Below, piece by piece: positions 49,491 to 55,452 of a DNA stretch of 55,452 bases. A program made the translations under genes and the position numbers. Every line of letters starts with the position of its first letter. Positions within the stretch are counted from its first letter, which is position 1. The notes under the pieces were generated by a model, which worked only from the letters and a program-made list of their open reading frames with translations, searched no databases and was not told the origin of the DNA. The DNA comes from Streptomyces sp. BV286 (GTDB lineage Bacteria > Actinomycetota > Actinomycetes > Streptomycetales > Streptomycetaceae). Location of the stretch: assembly GCF_019090165.1 (NCBI RefSeq), contig NZ_JAHRIB010000055.1, forward strand, positions 1 to 55,452, given 5' to 3'.

Positions 49491-50261
49491 GTGTCGGGCA
49501 TGAGCGCGGAGGAACGTCAGCGGGAGATCGTGCAGACCGCCCGCCGCACCGGCGCCGTCGACGTGAACGCGCTCGCGGCCGAGCTGGGCGTCGCCAAGGA
49601 GACCGTGCGCCGGGATCTGCGCGCCCTGGAGGACCACGGACTGGTCCGCCGTGTCCACGGCGGCGCCTATCCCGTGGAGAGCGCCGGCTTCGAGACCACA
49701 CTCGCCTTCCGTGCCACCAGCCACGTACCGGAGAAGCGCCGGATCGCGGCCGCGGCGGCCGAGCTGCTCGGGGACGCCGAGACGGTCTTCGTCGACGAGG
49801 GCTTCACCCCGCAGCTCATCGCCGAGTCACTGCCCCGGGACCGGCCACTGACCGTGGTCACCGCGTCCCTGGCCACCGCGGGCGCGCTCGCCGAGGCCGA
49901 CCACACGACGGTGCTGCTGCTCGGCGGCCGGGTCAGGCCCGGCACGCTGGCCACCGTCGACCACTGGACGACGAAGATGCTCGCCGGCTTCGTCATCGAC
50001 CTGGCGTTCATCGGCGCCAACGGCATCTCCCGCGAACACGGCCTCACCACCCCCGACCCGGCCGTCAGCGAAGTCAAGGCACAGGCGATCCGGGCCGCCC
50101 GGCGCACGGTCTTCGCGGGGGTGCACACCAAGTTCGGCGCCGTCAGCTTCTGCCGGTTCGCCGAGATCAGCGCGCTGGAGGCGATCGTCACCAGCACCCT
50201 CCTCCCCACCTCCGAGGCCCACCGCTACTCGATGCAGGGCCCTCAGGTCGTCCGGGTCTGA
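49491..50261 (+). CDS. DeoR-family regulator
   Basis: A 256-residue sugar-responsive repressor. Seen: an N-terminal helix-turn-helix (about 5-60) with VDVNALAAELGVAKETVRRDLRAL and RRVHGGAYP; then the DeoR sensor domain of isomerase-like fold (about 80-235) with the FVDEGFTPQLIAESL, VVTASLAT, LLGGRVRPGT and FIGANGIS blocks. Start GTG at 49491 and ATG at 49500 are both possible. Its stop lies 108 bases before the ABC binding-protein gene, so it probably regulates the polyol operon. Confidence 0.93.
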   Translation: MSGMSAEERQREIVQTARRTGAVDVNALAAELGVAKETVRRDLRALEDHGLVRRVHGGAYPVESAGFETTLAFRATSHVPEKRRIAAAAAELLGDAETVFVDEGFTPQLIAESLPRDRPLTVVTASLATAGALAEADHTTVLLLGGRVRPGTLATVDHWTTKMLAGFVIDLAFIGANGISREHGLTTPDPAVSEVKAQAIRAARRTVFAGVHTKFGAVSFCRFAEISALEAIVTSTLLPTSEAHRYSMQGPQVVRV

Positions 50262-50344
50262 ACAAGATCCCGCCACAGAGTCCGCACCTCCGACCGCCCA
50301 CCCGACCCACTACAGAGGCATCGCACTCCCCCAGGCCATCCGAA

Positions 50345-50358
50345 ATGTACTGATACAT
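50345..50358. promoter_or_regulatory. Inverted repeat next to the binding-protein start
   Basis: ATGTA-CTGA-TACAT, a perfect 5-bp inverted repeat, sits 13 bases before the ATG of the polyol binding-protein gene and overlaps the region of its ribosome binding site (AGGAG). It could be an operator or a small RNA hairpin affecting translation. Confidence 0.45.
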
Positions 50359-50371
50359 CCAGGAGTGATCC

Positions 50372-51739
50372 ATGCGCACCCAGAGCCGACGGAGGCCGCG
50401 CGCGCTCGCCGCGGCCGCCGCAGGGACGCTGCTCGCCCCGCTGCTCTCCGGTTGCTGGGCCGGAGCGGGCGGAGCGGGCTCCGGTGGCAACTCCATCAAC
50501 GTCCTCATGGTCAACAACCCCCAGATGATGGAGCTGCAGAAGCTCACCGCCGCCCACTTCACCAAGGAGACCGGCATCAAGGTGAACTTCACCGTGCTGC
50601 CGGAGAACGACGTCCGCGACAAGATCAGCCAGGACTTCGCCAACCAGGCCGGCCAGTACGACGTCGCCACCCTGTCCAACTACGAGATACCGATCTACGC
50701 CAGGAACGACTGGCTGCACGAGATGGACTCGTACGTGGCCAAGGACCCGGCGTACGACGAGCAGGACGTCCTCAAGCCGATGCGCCAGTCCCTCACCGGC
50801 GAGGACGGCAAGCTCTACGGACAGCCCTTCTACGGCGAGTCGTCCTTCCTGATGTACCGCAAGGACGTGTTCGAGGCGAAGGGCCTCACGATGCCCGAGC
50901 GCCCGACCTGGACACAGGTCGCCGCACTCGCCGCCGAGGCCGACGGCGCCGAGTCCGGGATGAAGGGCATCTGCCTGCGCGGCCTGCCCGGCTGGGGCGA
51001 GGTGATGGCTCCCCTCACCACCGTGGTGAACACCTTCGGCGGCACCTGGTTCGACAAGGACTGGAAGGCGCGGCTCGACTCCCCCGAGTTCGAGAAGGCG
51101 ACGAAGTTCTACGTGGACCTCGTCCGCGAGCACGGCGAGTCCGGCGCGGCCCAGGCCGGCTTCGCCGAGTGCCTGAACAACATGACCCAGGGCAAGGTCG
51201 CCATGTGGTACGACGCCACGTCCGCGGCCGGATCCCTGGAGTCGGCGAAGTCCCCGGTCAAAGGCAAGATCGGCTATGTACCGGCGCCGATCGAGAAGAC
51301 GGACTCCTCAGGCTGGCTCTACACCTGGGCCTGGGGCATCCAGGACGCGTCGCGCAACCCCGACAAGGCCTGGAAGTTCGTCTCCTGGGCGTCCGGCAAG
51401 GAATACGAGCAGCTGGTGGGCGACAAGGTCGGCTGGTCCGACGTCCCGGCCGGCAAGCGCGCGTCGACGTACACGAACGCCGCCTACCGCAAGGAGGCCG
51501 CCGCCTTCCAGGAGATGACCAAGGAGGCCATCGAGGGCGCCCGGCCCACCGACCCGGGGGTGCAGCCGCGGCCCGCGCCCGGCATCCAGTTCGTCGGCAT
51601 CCCCGAGTTCACCGATCTCGGCACGAAGGTCTCCCAGGAGATCAGCGCGGCCATCGCCGGGCGCCAGTCCGTCGAGTCGGCCCTGAACAAGTCCCAGAAG
51701 CTGGCCGAGGAGATCGCCGAGGAGTACGAGGGACGATGA
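50372..51739 (+). CDS. ABC importer binding lipoprotein (polyol type)
   Basis: A 455-residue solute-binding lipoprotein, family 1. Seen: an Arg-rich n-region, lipobox LLSGCWAG (Cys about 28), a Gly-rich linker, and the two-lobed fold with INVLMVNNPQMMELQKL at the start and KLYGQPFYGESSFLMYRKD. The pattern and following dehydrogenase fit sorbitol/mannitol binding proteins. The permease gene starts inside its stop codon (ATGA). Candidate ligand: a hexitol or related polyol (inference). Confidence 0.92.
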   Translation: MRTQSRRRPRALAAAAAGTLLAPLLSGCWAGAGGAGSGGNSINVLMVNNPQMMELQKLTAAHFTKETGIKVNFTVLPENDVRDKISQDFANQAGQYDVATLSNYEIPIYARNDWLHEMDSYVAKDPAYDEQDVLKPMRQSLTGEDGKLYGQPFYGESSFLMYRKDVFEAKGLTMPERPTWTQVAALAAEADGAESGMKGICLRGLPGWGEVMAPLTTVVNTFGGTWFDKDWKARLDSPEFEKATKFYVDLVREHGESGAAQAGFAECLNNMTQGKVAMWYDATSAAGSLESAKSPVKGKIGYVPAPIEKTDSSGWLYTWAWGIQDASRNPDKAWKFVSWASGKEYEQLVGDKVGWSDVPAGKRASTYTNAAYRKEAAAFQEMTKEAIEGARPTDPGVQPRPAPGIQFVGIPEFTDLGTKVSQEISAAIAGRQSVESALNKSQKLAEEIAEEYEGR

Positions 51740-52677
51740 CCGCGACAACGACAGCCCCCGTGGCCGCACCATCCGTACGCACGGAGAAGAAGCCCCCCTC
51801 CGGCCGCCTGCGCGCCTGGGCGACCCGGGCCCCGCTCCTGCCCGCCCTGATCTTCATGATCGCCGTGACCCAGCTCCCGTTCGTGGCCACGCTGGTGATC
51901 TCCTTCTTCGACTGGAACTCCCTCTATCCGGACGCCCGCAGCTTCACGGGCTTCGGCAACTACTCCGAGGTCCTCACCGACGCGGCCCTGCGCAAGTCGG
52001 TCTGGACGACCATCCTGCTGACGGCCACCGTCGTCCTCGTCAGCCTCGTCCTGGGCCTCGGCCTCGCCCTCCTCCTCGACCGGAGGTTCCGGGGGCGCGG
52101 CCTCGTCCGTACGCTCCTGATCGCGCCCTTCCTGGTGGTCCCCGTGGCGGCGGCCCTGCTCTGGAAGCATGTGCTCTACAACCCCGAATACGGCCTGCTC
52201 AATGGGTTGTTGCACTATGTGGGCGGACCACAGCCCGACTGGATCTCCACCACCCCGCTGCTCGCCGTCGAGATGTCCCTCATCTGGCAGTGGACGCCCT
52301 TCATGATGCTGATCCTGCTGGCGGGCCTGCAGAGCCGCGACCACCAGCAGATCGAGGCCGCGAAGGTCGACGGCGCGAGCGACTGGCAGGTCTTCCGCTA
52401 TCTGACCCTCCCCCACCTGCGCCGTTACCTCGAACTGGGCGCCCTGCTGGGCTCGATCTACATCGTGCAGAACTTCGACGCGGTCTTCACCATCACGTCC
52501 GGCGGCCTGGGCACCGCGAACCTGCCCTACACCGTCTACCAGAGCTTCTACCAGGCCCACGAGAACGGCCTGGCCTCCGCTGCCGGCGTCCTCGTCGTCA
52601 TCGGCTCGATCATCATCGCGACCTTCGCCCTGCGCGTGGTCTCGTCCCTGTTCCGCGAGGAGGTGGGCCGCGCATGA
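51736..52677 (+). CDS. ABC importer permease 1 (polyol type)
   Basis: A 313-residue permease of the MalF class. Seen: a cytoplasmic N-terminus rich in Thr/Ala/Pro, six membrane segments, and the EAA loop QIEAAKVDGASDWQVFRYLTLPHL. The ATG at 51736 overlaps the binding-protein stop, and its own stop overlaps the next permease (ATGA). Expected to import a polyol with the adjacent components; again no ATPase gene is present. Confidence 0.93.
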   Translation: MTATTTAPVAAPSVRTEKKPPSGRLRAWATRAPLLPALIFMIAVTQLPFVATLVISFFDWNSLYPDARSFTGFGNYSEVLTDAALRKSVWTTILLTATVVLVSLVLGLGLALLLDRRFRGRGLVRTLLIAPFLVVPVAAALLWKHVLYNPEYGLLNGLLHYVGGPQPDWISTTPLLAVEMSLIWQWTPFMMLILLAGLQSRDHQQIEAAKVDGASDWQVFRYLTLPHLRRYLELGALLGSIYIVQNFDAVFTITSGGLGTANLPYTVYQSFYQAHENGLASAAGVLVVIGSIIIATFALRVVSSLFREEVGRA

Positions 52678-53555
52678 GCGCCACCGCTGTACGTGAACGC
52701 CCCCGCACCACCGGGTCCGACCGGCCCGGCCCCCGCCGCGTCAAGGGAAGGGGCCTCGGCCTGGTCGCCTGGCTGGCCGGCGTCGTCTTCTTCCTCCCCA
52801 TCGCGTGGATGGCGCTGACGTCCTTCCACTCCGAGGAGGACGCGGCGACCAACCCACCGTCCATCGGAGCCGCGCTCACACTCGACGGCTACCGCGAGTT
52901 CTTCGGCACGGGCGGCGGGGCGAGCCCCTGGCCCGCGCTGATCAATTCCACGGTGGCGTCCCTCGTGTCGACGCTCCTGGTCCTCCTCCTGGCCCTCCCC
53001 GCGGCCTACGCGCTCTCCATCCGCCCGGTGAAGAAGTGGACGGACGTCCTGTTCTTCTTCCTCTCCACGAAGATGCTGCCGGTCGTCGCGGGCCTCCTGC
53101 CGATCTACCTCTTCGCGAAGAACACGGGAATGCTGGACAACATCTGGCTCCTGGTCATCCTCTACACGTCGATGAACCTGCCGATCGCGGTGTGGATGAT
53201 GCAGTCCTTCCTCGCCGAGGTGCCGGTCGCCATCATCGAGGCGGCGCAGATCGACGGCGCGAGACTGCCGACGATCCTCGCCCGGGTCGTGGCGCCCGTC
53301 GCCCTTCCGGGCATCGCCGCCACCGCCCTCATCTGCTTCATCTTCAGCTGGAACGAACTGCTGTTCGCCCGGGTGCTCACGGGCGTGGTGGCGGAGACGG
53401 CCCCCGTCTTCCTCACCGGCTTCATCACCAGCCAGGGCCTGTTCCTGGCGAAGGTGTGCGCCGCCTCGCTCGTCATCTCCCTGCCGGTGCTCGCCGCGGG
53501 GTTCGCCGCCCAGGACAAACTGGTCCAGGGCCTGTCGCTGGGAGCCGTGAAATGA
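52674..53555 (+). CDS. ABC importer permease 2 (polyol type)
   Basis: A 293-residue permease of the MalG class. Seen: an arginine-rich N-terminus, six membrane segments (first about 30-48), and the EAA loop IEAAQIDGARLPTILARVVAPV. The GAALTLDGYREFFG segment matches sorbitol/mannitol-type permeases. The stop codon overlaps the zinc dehydrogenase start (ATGA), so import and first oxidation are co-translated. Confidence 0.93.
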   Translation: MSATAVRERPRTTGSDRPGPRRVKGRGLGLVAWLAGVVFFLPIAWMALTSFHSEEDAATNPPSIGAALTLDGYREFFGTGGGASPWPALINSTVASLVSTLLVLLLALPAAYALSIRPVKKWTDVLFFFLSTKMLPVVAGLLPIYLFAKNTGMLDNIWLLVILYTSMNLPIAVWMMQSFLAEVPVAIIEAAQIDGARLPTILARVVAPVALPGIAATALICFIFSWNELLFARVLTGVVAETAPVFLTGFITSQGLFLAKVCAASLVISLPVLAAGFAAQDKLVQGLSLGAVK

Positions 53556-54541
53556 AGGCCGCCGTCATCGAGTCCGTGGGAAAGGCCGTCGTCGCCGAGG
53601 TCCCGGACCCGACGCCAGGGCCCCGCGAGGTCGTCGTGGAGGTCGCGGCCTGCGGGCTGTGCGGCACGGACCTGCACATCCTCCAGGGCGAGTTCGCGCC
53701 CGCGCTGCCGATCGTGCCCGGGCACGAGTTCGCGGGCGAGGTCGTCGGGGTCGGCACGCAGGTCACGGAGCTCTCGGTCGGCGACCGGGTGGCCGTCGAC
53801 CCCTCCCTCTACTGCTACGAGTGCCGGTACTGCCGTACGGGCCACAACAACCTCTGCGAGCGCTGGGCGGCGATCGGCGTGACCACGGCGGGCGGCGCCG
53901 CCCAGTACGCGCTCGCCCCGGTCGCGAACTGCGTGAAGCTCCCCGAGCACATCCGTACGCAGGACGCGGCCCTGGTCGAACCCCTCTCCTGCGCGGTGCG
54001 GGGCTACGACGTGCTGAACTCCCGCCTGGGCGCCCACGTGCTGATCTACGGGTCCGGGACCATGGGGCTGATGATGCTGGAGCTCGCCAAGCGGACCGGG
54101 GCGGCGAGCGTGGACGTGGTGGACATCAACCCGCAGCGGCTGACCACGGCCGAGCGGCTCGGTGTCTCGGCGACGGCCACCGGTGCCGACGAGCTGGACC
54201 GGCCGCAGGGCTGGGACCTGGTGGTCGACGCCACGGGCAACGCGGCGGCGATCCAGGACGGACTCGAGCGGGTCGCGAAGGCCGGCACGTTCCTGCAGTT
54301 CGGCGTGGCCGACTACGCGACACGGGTCACCATCGACCCGTACCGCATCTACAACCAGGAGATCACCATCACCGGCTCGATGGCCGTGCTCCACAGCTTC
54401 GAGCGGGCGGCGGAGCTGTTCGCGACGGGTGTCCTGGACCCGGACGTCTTCATCAGCGACCGGCTGCCCCTGGACCAGTACCCGCAGGCACTGGAGCAGT
54501 TCGCCTCGGGCGTCGGCCGGAAGATCGTGGTGGTCCCGTAG
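53552..54541 (+). CDS. Zinc-dependent polyol dehydrogenase
   Basis: A 329-residue medium-chain dehydrogenase. Seen: catalytic zinc ligand Cys37 in CGLCGTDLH, His58-Glu59 in VPGHEFAG, the four structural-zinc cysteines Cys88, Cys91, Cys94 and Cys102 (YCYECRYCRTGHNNLC), and the NAD site VLIYGSGTMGLMMLELA, then VVDIN, the acidic residue expected for NAD preference. Resembles sorbitol or related polyol dehydrogenases. It ends the operon that begins with the DeoR regulator or the binding protein and is followed by a strong hairpin. Confidence 0.93.
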   Translation: MKAAVIESVGKAVVAEVPDPTPGPREVVVEVAACGLCGTDLHILQGEFAPALPIVPGHEFAGEVVGVGTQVTELSVGDRVAVDPSLYCYECRYCRTGHNNLCERWAAIGVTTAGGAAQYALAPVANCVKLPEHIRTQDAALVEPLSCAVRGYDVLNSRLGAHVLIYGSGTMGLMMLELAKRTGAASVDVVDINPQRLTTAERLGVSATATGADELDRPQGWDLVVDATGNAAAIQDGLERVAKAGTFLQFGVADYATRVTIDPYRIYNQEITITGSMAVLHSFERAAELFATGVLDPDVFISDRLPLDQYPQALEQFASGVGRKIVVVP

Positions 54542-54551
54542 GAGGATCGGC

Positions 54552-54578
54552 CCCCGCGCCCCGGAAAGGGGCGCGGGG
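54552..54578 (+). terminator. Hairpin repeat after the polyol operon
   Basis: CCCCGCGCCCC (54552-54562) and GGGGCGCGGGG (54568-54578) form an 11-bp stem with a five-base loop, beginning 11 bases after the dehydrogenase stop. It is a copy of the dispersed repeat found at 27955 and 45925. Confidence 0.75.
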
Positions 54579-54648
54579 AACCGCCCGACAAGCCACCGGG
54601 GGCGAAAACCCTTGGGGCGGCAGGGCCTCGCCCGCCTACCATCCCCCC

Positions 54649-54870
54649 ATGCCCCGCCCACACGGCTTCGCCTACGCCCACCACCCCGACGACACCGTGA
54701 CGATCACCCACGGAACCCGTCCCGCCACCACCCTCCGTGGTCCGAGGGCCGTCCAGTTCCTCGCGGAAGTGGAGTCCGGCGACCCGCAGCTGGTCATGGC
54801 CCGCTGGACGGGCAACTACAAGCGCGGAAACGAACGCACCGCCCGCGACCACCCCCGCAACCGACGCTGA
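54649..54870 (+). CDS. Small conserved basic protein
   Basis: A 73-residue hypothetical protein of a type I believe is common in Streptomyces. Seen: a short N-terminal segment MPRPHGFAYAH, a beta-rich middle with TVTITHGTRPATTLRG, and a conserved basic end with WTGNYKRGNERTARDHPRNRR. It could bind nucleic acid, but nothing shows this directly. ATG at 54649; no close ribosome binding site, and it lies between the polyol operon hairpin and terD. Function unknown. Confidence 0.7.
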   Translation: MPRPHGFAYAHHPDDTVTITHGTRPATTLRGPRAVQFLAEVESGDPQLVMARWTGNYKRGNERTARDHPRNRR

Positions 54871-54925
54871 CCCAATTGGCCGCTTGGTAAGGGAACGGTA
54901 AAGCGGGTCCGCTCGTTCACCCGGC

Positions 54926-55452
54926 ATGACAGCTATGACCCCCGGCTCGAACATCCCTCTCCCCGTCACCCGCGTGACGGTGGACGTCGCCGCCCCGGTG
55001 CGGCTCGACGTTTCGGGCCTGCTGCTCACCGCCGACGGCAAGGTGCGCTCCGACGACGACTTCATCTTCTACAACCAGCCGACCGGCCAGGGCGTGACGT
55101 ACCGCTCCGGCGGCGGCAGCACCCCCGACTCGATCACGGTCGACACGACCGCCGTGCCCCCGGGCATCGAGAAGATCGTCGTCACCGCGAGCCCGGACGC
55201 CGCGGGCCAGACGTTCCAGGGCGTCGAACCGACGGCGACCATCCGCAACGCGGACGACGGCTCGGTCCTCGCCTCCTTCACCCCGCCCCAGCTCGGCTCG
55301 GAGACGGCCCTGGTGATCGTCGAGGTCTACCTGCGCAACGGCGCGTGGAAGGCCCGAGCGGTCGGCCAGGGGTACGCGAACGGCCTGGCGGGCATCGCCA
55401 CGGACTTCGGCGTGACCGTCGAGGAACCGGCCGCCCCGGCCCCGGTCGCCCC
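54926..55452 (+). CDS. TerD-family protein, 3' end missing
   Basis: The first 175 residues of a TerD/CABP-type protein run off the window. Seen: the MTAMTPGSN start, then VTVDVAAPVRLDVSGLLL, the acidic calcium-binding segment KVRSDDDFIFYNQP, and VIVEVYLRNGAWKARAVGQGY. These are TerD hallmarks. In Streptomyces such proteins occur in stress and differentiation clusters and bind calcium; the exact role is unclear. A second start at 54935 is possible. Confidence 0.9.
   Translation, partial: MTAMTPGSNIPLPVTRVTVDVAAPVRLDVSGLLLTADGKVRSDDDFIFYNQPTGQGVTYRSGGGSTPDSITVDTTAVPPGIEKIVVTASPDAAGQTFQGVEPTATIRNADDGSVLASFTPPQLGSETALVIVEVYLRNGAWKARAVGQGYANGLAGIATDFGVTVEEPAAPAPVA

Noticed and set aside
1..55452. 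tRNA, rRNA or riboswitches
   Set aside because: No cloverleaf, rRNA-like or known riboswitch-like conserved sequence was recognised by eye; a covariance-model search would be decisive.

Overview
The window is chromosomal DNA from an actinomycete, almost certainly Streptomyces. It has very high GC with strong third-position GC bias, frequent GTG/TTG starts and many 1-4 bp stop/start overlaps (ATGA, GTGA). It carries a mycothiol-type fold protein, SigE-family sigma factor, TerD homologue and ABC sugar importers without their own ATPase. No tRNA, rRNA, CRISPR array, transposase or integrase was seen. The first gene is cut by the left edge and the terD-like gene by the right edge.

Layout. 1-1.4 kb: end of a maleylpyruvate-isomerase-fold gene and a MarR regulator. 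1.5-4.8 kb: the compatible-solute operon ectABCD on the minus strand, ending in a 24-bp hairpin. 5.2-9.2 kb: a DUF1349 protein, a 2-oxoglutarate-semialdehyde-type aldehyde dehydrogenase divergent from an IclR regulator, a GNAT enzyme, and two small tandem arrays of an intergenic repeat. 9.2-15.9 kb: a two-component system, a class B penicillin-binding protein, a purine permease, and a sigma factor with a membrane partner. 16-41.8 kb: a large pectin locus. 42-46 kb: ordinary metabolic genes and an MFS transporter. 46-49.2 kb: kdgD with an unknown coupled gene, divergent from udh (uronate dehydrogenase). 49.5-54.5 kb: a DeoR regulator, an ABC importer and a zinc polyol dehydrogenase. 54.6-55.4 kb: a conserved small protein and terD.

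How the genes fit together. Secreted enzymes attack every part of pectin: PL1 pectate lyases (two, plus a PL1-CE8 fusion), two CE8 methylesterases, PL9 and a PL9-like protein, PL4 rhamnogalacturonan lyase, CE12 acetylesterase, an alpha/beta-hydrolase and a two-domain GH43. Products enter through an ABC importer whose permease genes head a chain of overlapping genes. Inside, a GH43, a Gfo/Idh/MocA oxidoreductase and a PmoA-like protein act on oligomers. Galacturonate can be oxidised by Udh and its keto-deoxy acid handled by KdgD. Arabinose-derived aldonate can go through the IlvD/Edd dehydratase and a second DHDPS-family enzyme. Both routes meet at 2-oxoglutarate semialdehyde, the substrate expected for the aldehyde dehydrogenase at 6.0-7.5 kb. 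Galactarolactonase and galactarate dehydratase are not recognised here, and a conserved unknown gene translationally coupled to kdgD is a candidate for a missing function.

The most notable observations are the PL9-like protein whose catalytic lysine position is glutamate, the kdgD-coupled unknown gene, the organised udh promoter with two inverted repeats, shared operator-like sequences in the pectin locus, and tandem growth of a dispersed repeat.
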